Assembly (NCBI GenBank): GCA_003131585.1
Contig: PKVW01000037.1
Span: 49,350-113,349, forward strand
DNA: 64,000 nucleotides
From: Acidobacteriaceae bacterium
GTDB taxonomy: Bacteria > Acidobacteriota > Terriglobia > Terriglobales > Acidobacteriaceae
Direction of reading: 5' to 3'
Shown: in pieces, positions 55,112 to 63,692 of the stretch
Position numbering within the stretch: the first letter of the stretch is position 1
How the letters are laid out: each line of letters begins with the position of its first letter
The notes under the pieces: model-generated
The model's input: the letters and a program-made list of their open reading frames with translations, nothing else
Told to the model about the DNA's origin: nothing
Databases searched by the model: none
Made by a program: the position numbers and the translations under genes

Positions 55112-55459
55112 TCACCGCGCCCCGCCCCGTCCCTTCTGCCGAACCCTCCAGAACGAGTTCACCCCAAACCACGCGAACGTCACCGTGAAACAAATTGCAA
55201 GCGCCACGCGCCCCAACCCCGTCCGCCCCGCATGATATTTCGCGTATTCGTGCGCCGAAGCAATCCCGCCACTCGCCGCCATCACCAGGAAAACAAGTCC
55301 CGTAACCTCCAGCCATAGCTGATGCAGCACTCGCCCGCAGGCGCGGGCCGTGGTCGAAACGGCGCTGGTCATTGCCCGCGCCGTCCGGCTGCGCTTGACT
55401 TGCTGCGACGCCACGCGCGCCGCCACCCCTAACTTTCGTGCGGTAGAAACCTTGCTCAC
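55112..55459 (-). CDS. Small membrane protein, hypothetical
   Basis: About 115 residues if started at the GTG at 55459; the start is uncertain (ATG at 55372 is also in frame). Two hydrophobic segments are visible (LWLEVTGLVFLVMAASGGIA and RVALAICFTVTFAWFGVNSF) with a short loop HEYAKYHAGRTG between them. Function unknown. A repeat of the CCTGAGCGAAG...CCGAAGG type lies downstream at 55053-55075. Confidence 0.55.
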   Translation of the reverse strand: MSKVSTARKLGVAARVASQQVKRSRTARAMTSAVSTTARACGRVLHQLWLEVTGLVFLVMAASGGIASAHEYAKYHAGRTGLGRVALAICFTVTFAWFGVNSFWRVRQKGRGGAR

Positions 55460-55572
55460 GGCCTCGATTTTAACAGCCTGCGGCGCTACAATGACGCAAA
55501 CCTGCGCCCGCGATCGAAACCGTTCAGCGGGCGCAGGCATCTAAGCACAGGTCTAAGTAGTCGTGATTTCTC

Positions 55573-56391
55573 ATGCCATCCATCGTTCCTGATTTCGCGC
55601 AACTGAAGTCCAACATGAAGTCCAGTTGGATGGCCGGCGATTTCGGCCGGATCGCGAACTTCACCGCCCAGGCTGCCGAAGACTTCGTCGGGCGCATCCC
55701 CATCCAGCCCGGCTGCCTCCTCCTCGATGTCGCGTGCGGTACCGGCAATACGGCGGTTCCGGCGGCGCGGGCGGGCGCTTCAGTCACCGGCGTCGATATC
55801 GCTTCCAATCTTCTTGCCCAAGCCAGACAACGAGCCGCCGCCGAACATTTGGAGACGCGTTTCGAAGAAGGCGACGCGGAGGATCTTCCCTTCCCCGATC
55901 GCAGCTTCGATGTTGTGCTGTCCATGTTCGGCGCCATGTTCGCTCCTCGTCCCGAGCGCGTGACCGCCGAACTGCTTCGCGTCTGCCGACCAGGAGGCCT
56001 CGTCGCCATGGCCAACTGGACGCCAGACGGTTTTGTCGGGAAGAGCTTTCAGATCACGTCCACGCTTGTGCCGCCCCCGCCCGGCCTTCCTGCCCCGGTG
56101 CTTTGGGGAGATGAGCCCGCCGTTCGCCAGCGTTTTTCCTCTGGCGCTTCAAGCCTGGACCTGACTCGCCGAAAGTTTCAGTTTCACTACCCGTTCAGCC
56201 CTCGGGAGACGGTGGAGTTTTTCCGGCAATATTTCGGCCCCACGCAAGTCGCATTCTCCAGACTGGACCCGGCTGGCCAGACCACTCTGGCCGCTGAGCT
56301 GGAATCGTTGTGGGCCGGGCACAATACCGCAACCGACGGCACCACCCGCGTTGAGGCTGAATATTTAGACGTCAGGGCAATTCGCGCGTAA
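55573..56391 (+). CDS. Class I SAM-dependent methyltransferase
   Basis: 272 residues. SAM-binding motif I LLDVACGTGNTAVPAARAGA, motif II-like GVDIASNLL, EEGDAEDLPFPDRSFDVVLS and LLRVCRPGGLVAMANWTPDG are those of UbiE/Methyltransf_11 enzymes. The substrate cannot be read from the sequence. Divergent from the small membrane protein; no operon partner is obvious, although a small acidic gene follows 90 bp downstream. Confidence 0.88.
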   Translation: MPSIVPDFAQLKSNMKSSWMAGDFGRIANFTAQAAEDFVGRIPIQPGCLLLDVACGTGNTAVPAARAGASVTGVDIASNLLAQARQRAAAEHLETRFEEGDAEDLPFPDRSFDVVLSMFGAMFAPRPERVTAELLRVCRPGGLVAMANWTPDGFVGKSFQITSTLVPPPPGLPAPVLWGDEPAVRQRFSSGASSLDLTRRKFQFHYPFSPRETVEFFRQYFGPTQVAFSRLDPAGQTTLAAELESLWAGHNTATDGTTRVEAEYLDVRAIRA

Positions 56392-56483
56392 CACGATTAT
56401 GATTGTGGCGACCGGAGCGGTAGATGTACACAGGTAACAAGAAAAGCGAGACGGCTTAACGGCAGACCACAAAAGAGGATCCC

Positions 56484-56774
56484 GTGGACCAGCAATTAAA
56501 ACAGCTCATGAAGGAACTCGGCGAAGCCATCAATGAATCTCTCTCCGATTCCGAACAGATCGCCGAAGTCGTCTCCCGCATCAAAGAGGGTGGCTATGAC
56601 ATTTTCCTGGTCCTCGAAGCCACCATCGGCGTCAGTAAGCAGGGCGAAAAAAGCTCCGACAAGACTTCCCTCGTCACCACCCTTTCCACCAATCCCGAAT
56701 TCAAAATCAGCGACGCGGATCTCAAGTTCCTAAAATCTCTTCGCATCAAGATCGAAGAAGAGAAAGAGAAATAG
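56484..56774 (+). CDS. Small acidic hypothetical protein
   Basis: 96 residues, GTG start with AGAGGA upstream. Mainly helical (LKQLMKELGEAINESLSDSE, ADLKFLKSLRIKIEEEKEK) and acidic at the end. No recognised domain. Good start signal and sensible composition support a real gene. Confidence 0.6.
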   Translation: MDQQLKQLMKELGEAINESLSDSEQIAEVVSRIKEGGYDIFLVLEATIGVSKQGEKSSDKTSLVTTLSTNPEFKISDADLKFLKSLRIKIEEEKEK

Positions 56775-56886
56775 TCCGGTTCGCGTGCTAGTGAACGAAC
56801 CTTGGGAAGTCGAGAGCCCAAACGCACTTTCGTAGCTGGGTAACAAAATATCCGGTGAGATCAATCGCACCGGGTCGCCTGCGAAG

Positions 56887-58896
56887 GTGGTGGTGCCGGT
56901 ACCCTGTGCGGCACCGGTAAAGGAGAACTATACGTCCAGACTGGCGCAATTCGTCGTGGCAGGCATCTTTATCTTCGTGTGCGCAACCATGCCAGGAGCT
57001 ATGGCGCAGTCGTCACATTCTCTTGGCGGATCGGGCGATGACTGGCCCTATTACGGCCACGACGCGGGCGGAATGCGGTATTCGCCGCTGGCGCAGATCA
57101 ATCGCGGGAACGTGGCGACTCTGAAGGTCGCCTGGACATTTCATGTGGGCGATATTTCCGACGGCAGTGGCCACAAGAAACGCAGCGGCCTGGAGACCAC
57201 GCCGATCCTGGTGGATGGAACACTGTATCTGACCTCAGGCTTCAACCGCGTGTTTGCCCTCGACCCGGAAACCGGAAAGCAACGCTGGGTCTACGATCCG
57301 ATGATTGAACTCGCTGGAGACTATGGTGATGGGCTGATCAATCGCGGCGTTGCGGCGTGGCTTGATCCCGCGCGCCCCAAAGGAAAACCCTGCCGCACAA
57401 GGATTTTCGAAACTACTTTGGATGCCCGGCTGATCGCGCTCGATGGCGCGACCGGCGAACCCTGCCTCGACTTCGGCAACCGAGGACAAGTCAGCCTGCG
57501 CGATGTCGCGCGTTACATTCCCGGGCAATACCACATGACTTCTCCGCCGGCGGTGATCGACAACGTCGTCGTGGTCGGTTCGGCCATTGACGACAACTCG
57601 CGCGTCGATATGCCCAGTGGCGTGGTTCGCGCCTTCGATGCGCGCACCGGCGCCTTGCGCTGGCAGTGGGAACCGCTGCCGCCGAATGACGCCGGATCGG
57701 CGTCGCAGGCGGCGGGGAAAACGTGGCGCACCGGCGCCGGGAACGCGTGGTCCGTTATGGTCGTGGATCGGGAGCGCGACCTTGTATTTGTCCCCACCGG
57801 CAGCGCCAGCCCCGATTATTACGGCGGACTTCGTCCCGGCGACGACAAGTGGTCGGATTCCGTGGTGGCGCTGCGGGGAAAGACCGGAGAATTCGTCTGG
57901 GGATTCCAACTCGTGCATCACGATCTCTGGGATTACGATTCGGCCTCGCCGCCCTTGCTGGCCACCTTGCGGCACGATGGCAAAACCGTACCCGTCGTGA
58001 TTCAGGGCAATAAGACAGGCTTCCTCTATGTTCTGAATCGCGACACGGGCACGCCGGTGTTTCCCGTCGAAGAGCGGCCCGTGCCGCAGACGGATGTGCC
58101 GGGAGAAGTAACGTCTCCCACGCAGCCTTTTCCTTTGGCGCCACCGGCTGTCGCGCCGCAAAACCTTTCGGCCGACGATGCCTGGGGCATCACCTCGGAA
58201 GATCGCGAAGTTTGCCGGGAGCGTCTCAAGAGTCTTCGCAATGACGGCCTTTTCACTCCACCCAGTTTGCGGGGTTCACTGTCCGTCCCGGGAAATGTTG
58301 GCGGGATGAATTGGAGCGGCTATGCCTACGACCCGCGACACAGCTTGCTGGTCGTGAATACCAATAATCTGCCGGCCAAGATGCGCCTGGTTCCGGCGGA
58401 GAAATACTGGGACGAAGTGGATCATAACGCGGAGGACGGAGACTACACGCAGCAGTCCGGCGCACCGTACGGAATTTTTCGCACATTCCTGTTTGCCAGG
58501 GCGCATCATCTTCCCTGCGCGCCGCCGCCTTGGGGAACATTGACGGCTGTCGATATGGCGGCGGGCACGATTCGCTGGCAGGTGCCGCTCGGCTCTCTCG
58601 CTCCCGGCAACCCCGCGGTCCCTGGCGGAGCGCCCAGCCTCGGCGGCCCCATCGTCACCGCCGGCGGATTGGCCTTTATCGCCGGAACCATGATTGATCC
58701 TTCGCTGCGCGCGTTCGATGTCGAAACCGGCAAAGAAATTTGGAAGGCTCCACTCCCGACCAGCGGCGGGGCCACTCCGATGACCTACCAGACGCGCAAA
58801 AGGGGCAGGCAGTTTCTCGTGATTGCGGCCGGAGCACACCGCGGCGTCACGGAAGAACCGCAGAACGACTCCATTGTGGCGTTCACACTGCCCTAG
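56887..58896 (+). CDS. PQQ-dependent dehydrogenase (quinoprotein)
   Basis: 669 residues with an N-terminal signal sequence (FVVAGIFIFVCATMPGAMAQ). Eight-bladed propeller of the quinoprotein glucose/alcohol dehydrogenase type: DWPYYGHDAGGMRYSPLAQI, LVDGTLYLTSGFNRVFALDP, GATGEPCLDFGNRGQV, WDYDSASPPLL, NKTGFLYVLNRDTG and GGLAFIAGTMIDPSLRAFDV. It oxidises a sugar or alcohol in the periplasm with PQQ and passes electrons to the respiratory chain. The start is uncertain; GTG at 56887 is the longest form. Confidence 0.88.
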   Translation: MVVPVPCAAPVKENYTSRLAQFVVAGIFIFVCATMPGAMAQSSHSLGGSGDDWPYYGHDAGGMRYSPLAQINRGNVATLKVAWTFHVGDISDGSGHKKRSGLETTPILVDGTLYLTSGFNRVFALDPETGKQRWVYDPMIELAGDYGDGLINRGVAAWLDPARPKGKPCRTRIFETTLDARLIALDGATGEPCLDFGNRGQVSLRDVARYIPGQYHMTSPPAVIDNVVVVGSAIDDNSRVDMPSGVVRAFDARTGALRWQWEPLPPNDAGSASQAAGKTWRTGAGNAWSVMVVDRERDLVFVPTGSASPDYYGGLRPGDDKWSDSVVALRGKTGEFVWGFQLVHHDLWDYDSASPPLLATLRHDGKTVPVVIQGNKTGFLYVLNRDTGTPVFPVEERPVPQTDVPGEVTSPTQPFPLAPPAVAPQNLSADDAWGITSEDREVCRERLKSLRNDGLFTPPSLRGSLSVPGNVGGMNWSGYAYDPRHSLLVVNTNNLPAKMRLVPAEKYWDEVDHNAEDGDYTQQSGAPYGIFRTFLFARAHHLPCAPPPWGTLTAVDMAAGTIRWQVPLGSLAPGNPAVPGGAPSLGGPIVTAGGLAFIAGTMIDPSLRAFDVETGKEIWKAPLPTSGGATPMTYQTRKRGRQFLVIAAGAHRGVTEEPQNDSIVAFTLP

Positions 58897-59042
58897 TTTG
58901 GATTATTCATGGCCAGGAAGTTCAAGGATCTCCAAGGCCGGGATTCCCTTTCGCTCGAAGCCCGCATCTCCGGATCACCGCCAACCCTTGTCGCCAATCC
59001 TTGTCCCTGTGCTACCATCTACTGTTTTTCCATGGTGGTTCC

Positions 59043-60293
59043 ATGAAAGACACTCTCGGAGTCCTGCTCGCTGGCGGCGCCGGGGAGCGCCTTTATCCTC
59101 TTACTCGCGACCGCGCCAAGCCCGCCGTCACCTTTGGCGGAATGTATCGCATCATCGATATCACTCTTTCCAACTGCCTCAACTCCGAACTGCGCCGCAT
59201 CTACATTCTCACGCAATACAAGGCGCTTTCTCTGAACCGCCACATCCGCGAAGGCTGGAACATCCTGGGCCGCGAGGTCGGAGAGTTCGTCGAAGTGCTT
59301 CCGCCCATGAAGCGGGTCAGCGATCAGTGGTATCAGGGCACCGCCGACGCGGTCTACCAGAACATTTATTCCATCGGCTCCGAGCAACCTAAATTCGTTC
59401 TGATTCTCGCCGGGGATCACATCTACAAGATGGATTACGGCAAGATGCTGAAGCAACATAAAGATTCCGCCGCCGATATCACGCTCGCCACCATCCAGAT
59501 CGATCCCGCGGAGACCTCCCGCTTCGGCGTGGTCGACGTCGACAAGGACGGCCGCATCAATGGCTTCGAGGAAAAGCCTGCGAAAACCGAACTGCGTTCC
59601 CCCTGGAACCCGGAGAAAGTCGCGGGATCCATGGGCGTCTACCTCTTTAATGCCGACGTCCTTATTCCCGTCCTGCTCAAAGACGCCGAGGACCAGGGCT
59701 CCAGCCACGACTTCGGCAAAGACATCCTGCCCAGGATGGTCAGCGACTATCGCGTCTTCGCCTACGACTTCATCGACGAAAACAAAAAGGAAGCCCGCTA
59801 CTGGCGCGATGTGGGCACGCTCGAGGCCTACTACGAAGCCAACATGGACATCGTCTCCGTCTCTCCGATCTTCAACCTCTACGATCACGAGTGGCCCATC
59901 CGCACTCACCAGCGCCAGTACCCGCCCGCGAAATTTGTGTTCGCAGAAAAGGAACGCATGGGCACTGCGCTCGATTCCATCGTCTCGAACGGCTGCATCG
60001 TTTCCGGCGGCATGGTCAAGAACTCCATCCTCTCGCCCGACGTCCGCGTCAACTCATATTCTGAAGTAGACCAGTGCATCCTGTTCTCCCACGTCGCCGT
60101 GGGACGCCATTGCCGCATCCGGCGCTGCATCATCGACCGCAACGTCCATCTCCCAGAAGGCACGACCATCGGCTATGACACCGAAGCCGACCGCTCCCGC
60201 TACTTCGTCACCGACAGCGGCATCACCGTCGTCACCCGCGACTACTCGCTCTTCGAGAACCCCGTGACGGTCGACTACTTCACCAGCGAGTAG
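59043..60293 (+). CDS. glgC: Glucose-1-phosphate adenylyltransferase
   Basis: 416 residues. Makes ADP-glucose for glycogen. Nucleotidyltransferase start GVLLAGGAGERLYPLTRDRA, KPAVTFGGMYRIIDITLSNC, YQGTADAVYQNIY, ILAGDHIYKMDY and FEEKPAKT are GlgC motifs; the C-terminal left-handed beta-helix holds SNGCIVSGGMVKNSILSPDV. ATG at 59043 has GGTGG upstream; in-frame upstream sequence is the antisense/overlap of the preceding dehydrogenase gene and was left out. Confidence 0.95.
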   Translation: MKDTLGVLLAGGAGERLYPLTRDRAKPAVTFGGMYRIIDITLSNCLNSELRRIYILTQYKALSLNRHIREGWNILGREVGEFVEVLPPMKRVSDQWYQGTADAVYQNIYSIGSEQPKFVLILAGDHIYKMDYGKMLKQHKDSAADITLATIQIDPAETSRFGVVDVDKDGRINGFEEKPAKTELRSPWNPEKVAGSMGVYLFNADVLIPVLLKDAEDQGSSHDFGKDILPRMVSDYRVFAYDFIDENKKEARYWRDVGTLEAYYEANMDIVSVSPIFNLYDHEWPIRTHQRQYPPAKFVFAEKERMGTALDSIVSNGCIVSGGMVKNSILSPDVRVNSYSEVDQCILFSHVAVGRHCRIRRCIIDRNVHLPEGTTIGYDTEADRSRYFVTDSGITVVTRDYSLFENPVTVDYFTSE

Positions 60294-60319
60294 CGTTTCT
60301 ATCGGGACATCGTTCCTAC

Positions 60320-60340
60320 TGTTCCCATGGGAACATTTTA
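60320..60340 (+). terminator. Terminator after glgC
   Basis: Perfect palindrome TGTTCCCATGGGAACA (60320-60335) followed by TTTTAAAA. The palindrome lies 27 bp after the stop codon of glgC; a factor-binding site is an alternative reading. Confidence 0.55.
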
Positions 60341-60569
60341 AAATAACTTCCACAGGCTAACCCCTTACGTCCATTGATGTGATGCGCCCGAGGTCTGCAC
60401 GAGAAATCAACGACTTACGCCGCAAACTTTCGTTCTTTGCGAAGGGGTGGGAGCTTCCAGGGACCACGCCGCCTCGGCGGAGACAAACACAATGCTTCCC
60501 CTATCGAACCATCCCGATTCCCCATGTTATAATCCCTTATTCCCAATCGCTTAGAGCGCGGAGGACCGT

Positions 60570-61250
60570 ATCGACAAACGTTTTATCCGAACCAATGACC
60601 GCATTCGAGCCCGCGAAATTCGCGTGATCGGAGACGAAGGTGAACAGATTGGCGTGATGTCCCCCTTCGACGCGCTCAAATTGGCCCGCACCAAGAACCT
60701 GGATCTGGTCGAGATTTCGCCTACCGCGCAGCCTCCCGTGTGCCGCATCATGGATTACGGGAAATATCTTTACCAGCAGGAAAAGAAAGAGCGCGAAGCC
60801 AAGAAGCATCAGACCAAGATCACGGTCAAAGAGGTCAAGTTCCGCATTAATGTGGACGACCACGATTACGAGACCAAGAAGAATCACGTGCTGCGCTTCC
60901 TCGATGGGGGAGACAAGGTAAAGGCAACCATCTTCTTCCGCGGGCGCGAGATGACGCGCACCGGGCTTGGCCGGCAAATTCTGGAGCGGCTGATCAAGGA
61001 CGTGCAGGAGCAGAGCATCGTGGAGTTCCGGCCGCGGCAGGAGGGCAACACGCTGCACGCGATCCTGGCGCCGAAGAAGACGGCGGTCGAGCGGGAGAAG
61101 GAAAAAGAAAGAGAAGCCAAGCAGAAAGCGAAGCGGGAGAAGAAGGCGGCGCAGGAGAAGCTGGCACCGGAAAAGCCGATACCGGAAAAAGAAAAGCAGC
61201 CGGCGCCGGCCGCAGCCGCCGAAGCTACGAACCCGGTTTCGCAGGCTTAG
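60570..61250 (+). CDS. infC: Translation initiation factor IF-3, non-canonical AUC start
   Basis: 226 residues. IF-3 N-domain (IDKRFIRTNDRIRAREIRVI), linker rich in Lys/Glu, and C-domain (KEVKFRINVDDHDYETKKNH, VKATIFFRGREMTRTGLG), then an extra Lys/Glu/Ala/Pro-rich tail of about 50 residues. The N-domain begins right at ATC (60570) with GGAGG 5 bp before it (60560-60564); the first GTG lies 18 codons inside the conserved domain. A rare start codon is the basis of IF-3 autoregulation in other bacteria. First gene of the infC-rpmI-rplT set. Confidence 0.93.
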   Translation: MDKRFIRTNDRIRAREIRVIGDEGEQIGVMSPFDALKLARTKNLDLVEISPTAQPPVCRIMDYGKYLYQQEKKEREAKKHQTKITVKEVKFRINVDDHDYETKKNHVLRFLDGGDKVKATIFFRGREMTRTGLGRQILERLIKDVQEQSIVEFRPRQEGNTLHAILAPKKTAVEREKEKEREAKQKAKREKKAAQEKLAPEKPIPEKEKQPAPAAAAEATNPVSQA

Positions 61251-61392
61251 CCCTTCGCCGGGTTGATCTGCAGTGAGGCTGTGCGCGAGTCACGCCAACG
61301 ATTCCAGTGCACCAGTGCAATGGAACGGTAGCGTTTGAATACCCAGAGCTGACGGCTGGCAACGGATGGCCGGCAGCTGATTCCGAGGAACT

Positions 61393-61590
61393 ATGCCGAA
61401 ACTGAAAACGCACAAGGGCGCGTCCAAGCGCTTCAAGAAAACTGCCAGCGGCAAAGTGAAGCGGGGACATTCGCACCTGCGTCACATATTGACCTCCAAG
61501 GACAAGAAGCGCAAACGCAAGCTGGGCAAATCCACGCTGGTAAGCCCCGGCGACCTCCGCAAAGTGAAGCGGATGATTCCTTATCAGTGA
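61393..61590 (+). CDS. rpmI: Ribosomal protein L35
   Basis: 65 residues. [20 protein letters not shown] at the N-terminus, then [12 protein letters not shown] and the end KVKRMIPYQ are typical of bL35. Very basic. Lies in the conserved infC-rpmI-rplT order; separated from rplT by a REP-like inverted repeat. Confidence 0.97.
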   Translation: MPKLKTHKGASKRFKKTASGKVKRGHSHLRHILTSKDKKRKRKLGKSTLVSPGDLRKVKRMIPYQ

Positions 61591-61595
61591 AGTGT

Positions 61596-61680
61596 TTGTG
61601 TGGCGCGGGCGCCCTCGCCCGCGATTCCTGGCGGCAAATTTTCGCTGCCGAATGCGGCCGGGGGCGGCCGCGCCACACAA
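61596..61680. repeat. 85-bp REP-like inverted repeat between rpmI and rplT
   Basis: Outer arms are a perfect 13-bp inverted repeat: TTGTGTGGCGCGG (61596-61608) and CCGCGCCACACAA (61668-61680). Inside are further hairpins (GCGGGCGccctCGCCCGC and GCGGCCgggggcGGCCGC). Confidence 0.8.
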
Positions 61681-61772
61681 GCGAGGCGCGTGAAGAGGCC
61701 AGAGATCGCTGCAACGGTGAATCGTCCTTGCCTCCAGCCGCCAGTACCTAGAAAGCAAAAAGGAGAAGACCA

Positions 61773-62129
61773 ATGCCTCGTGTAAAACGCGGAACCAAAC
61801 GCCGCGCCAAGCGCAAGAAAATACTCGACCGCGCCAGCGGATACTTTCTCACCAAATCGAAACTGTACCGCTCCGCCAAAGAAGCCGTCGACCGCGCCCT
61901 CAAGTTCGCATATTCCGGGAGGAAGCAGCGGAAGCGGCAGTATCGGTCGTTGTGGATTGTGCGGATTGGGGCGGCGGCGAAGCTGAACGGGTTGAGCTAC
62001 AACCAGTTCATCCACGGGCTGAAGGTGGCGGGAGTGGAACTGGACCGCAAGATTCTGGCGGACCTGGCGGTGCGGGACGCGGCAGCGTTCAAGAGCCTGG
62101 CGGAACAGGCGAAGGGCGCGCTCGCATAG
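61773..62129 (+). CDS. rplT: Ribosomal protein L20
   Basis: 118 residues. [20 protein letters not shown], then [40 protein letters not shown] and [20 protein letters not shown] are typical of bL20. AAAAAGGAGAAG precedes the ATG. In other bacteria L20 represses its own operon. Confidence 0.98.
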   Translation: MPRVKRGTKRRAKRKKILDRASGYFLTKSKLYRSAKEAVDRALKFAYSGRKQRKRQYRSLWIVRIGAAAKLNGLSYNQFIHGLKVAGVELDRKILADLAVRDAAAFKSLAEQAKGALA

Positions 62130-62181
62130 TCCAGCTTTTCGCTATTAGCTCTTAGCATTTAGCTTTTTTCAGGTTGGGGCA

Positions 62182-62310
62182 GCGGGCGTCTTGGAGACGC
62201 GGCTGCCCTGCTCTATTCGCCGGTTCCGACAGTTACGGATAGGTAGGGATCCTTCGACTCCGCAAACCGATTCGCGAAGCGCGAATCGGTTTGCTGCGCT
62301 CAGGATGACA
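62182..62310. repeat. Hairpin-rich intergenic repeats before pheS
   Basis: GGCAGC...GCGTCTtggAGACGC...GCTGCC forms a nested hairpin at about 62178-62207. GCAAACCGATTCGCG (62262-62276) and its complement (62280-62294) form a perfect 15-bp-arm palindrome, set inside a repeat that starts CCTTCGACTC and ends GCTCAGGATGACA. Confidence 0.75.
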
Positions 62311-62335
62311 ATTCTTCTAGAGGGTCAGTTGAGAC

Positions 62336-63508
62336 GTGGCTTATAGCGTTTCCAAATTGACGGATTATTCGGCGGCGGCGCTGGAACGCGCCTCCGCTGA
62401 ATTGTTTTCTGCGCTCGGTCATGAAGCTGCCGCGGTGCAGAGCGAGGCCGATTGGAAGATTTTTCGCGACCGGTGGATGGCGCGCAAGAACGGCATTCTG
62501 CCACAGATCAACGATATTTGGCTGAAGGGTGCTCCGAAAGGAGCGAAGCGCGAGGTTGGCCAGCACGTGAACCTCATCAAAGAGCGGGTTGAGCAAGCAG
62601 TGGCGGGTGCCAAGGTCCGGTATCAGATCCCCACGGTTCCTATTGCTCATGCGGGATCTGAAATTTCTGAGGTGGAATTCCAACGAGGCGCACTTGAGAA
62701 GGCAGGTTTCGTCGACATCACACTTCCCGGCGTCCGCCGTCCCATCGGCGCAGAGCATCCGGTCATCAAGACGATGCACGAGATGGTTTCTGTGTTTCAA
62801 AAGCTTGGGTACTCGGTTGCCGACGGGCCTGTCATCGAGACCGACTATTACAACTTTGAGGCGTTGAATTTTCCGCCCAATCATCCGGCGCGGGATACGC
62901 AGGATACTTTGTTCATCGCGGGGCAGCAGGGGAAGCCGCAGCGGGAGCGGTTGCTGCTGCGGACGCATACTTCGCCGGTGCAGATTCGGACGATGGAGAC
63001 GATGCGGCCGCCCATTCGGATTGTGATTCCCGGGACGGTGCACCGCAACGATCCTCCGGATGCGAGCCACTCGCCGATGTTTCATCAGATCGAGGGGCTG
63101 GCGGTCGACACCAACATCACGTTCGGCGATTTGAAGGGGACGCTCGATCACGCCATGAAGGAATTTTTTGGATCGAGCGTGAAGACCAGCTTCCGTCCGT
63201 CGTTTTTTCCGTTCACCGAGCCTAGCGCGGAAATGTTTGTTTCTTGCTTTATTTGCGGCGGGAGCGGGAAGCGTGGCAGCGACACGTGCCGTCCGTGCAA
63301 GCAGACGGGGTGGATTGAGATTCTGGGGTGCGGCATGGTGGACCCGAATGTGTTTGAGTTTGTGAAGGACAATGGATATGACCCGAAGAAAGTTTCGGGA
63401 TTTGCCTTTGGCATGGGCGCTGACCGGATCGCTTTGTTGAAGTATGGCGTGGATGACATTCAGTTGTTTTTCAACGGAGACGTGCGGTTTTTGGAGCAGT
63501 GGGCGTAG
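62336..63508 (+). CDS. pheS: Phenylalanyl-tRNA synthetase alpha subunit
   Basis: 390 residues. Class II catalytic core: VIETDYYNFEALNFPPNHPA, ARDTQDTLFI, LLRTHTSPVQIRTM, PSFFPFTEPSAEMFV and GFAFGMGADRIALLKYG. Between motifs 2 and 3 there is an insertion with CFICGGSGKRGSDTCRPCKQ, a four-Cys zinc-knuckle-like element found in some phyla. GTG start at 62336. It charges tRNA-Phe together with the beta subunit encoded next. Confidence 0.96.
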   Translation: MAYSVSKLTDYSAAALERASAELFSALGHEAAAVQSEADWKIFRDRWMARKNGILPQINDIWLKGAPKGAKREVGQHVNLIKERVEQAVAGAKVRYQIPTVPIAHAGSEISEVEFQRGALEKAGFVDITLPGVRRPIGAEHPVIKTMHEMVSVFQKLGYSVADGPVIETDYYNFEALNFPPNHPARDTQDTLFIAGQQGKPQRERLLLRTHTSPVQIRTMETMRPPIRIVIPGTVHRNDPPDASHSPMFHQIEGLAVDTNITFGDLKGTLDHAMKEFFGSSVKTSFRPSFFPFTEPSAEMFVSCFICGGSGKRGSDTCRPCKQTGWIEILGCGMVDPNVFEFVKDNGYDPKKVSGFAFGMGADRIALLKYGVDDIQLFFNGDVRFLEQWA

Positions 63509-63610
63509 CGGTCAGCCGTCGGCGATCACTGTCAGCTATCAGCCAAAACCCGAACGGAGCAAGGGCATCGTGAGAACTGCTCGGCGTCGTTTCCGGCGCC
63601 AAGTTGCATA

Positions 63611-63645
63611 GGTCCTTCGGCGCAAAGCACGCGCTCAGGATGACA
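63611..63645. repeat. CCTTCG...GCTCAGGATGACA repeat copy
   Basis: Same family as the copies near 55053-55075 and 62250-62307. Just after it, GCCGGCGGGACGCCGGC (about 63669-63685) forms another hairpin before pheT. Confidence 0.6.
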
Positions 63646-63692
63646 GAGCATAGGCGAGGCGTGATCGCCGGCGGGACGCCGGCGCTACAAGA

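Noticed and set aside
58740..59042. In-frame extension of glgC into the dehydrogenase gene
   Set aside because: It overlaps the real end of the PQQ dehydrogenase; the nucleotidyltransferase fold starts at the ATG at 59043.
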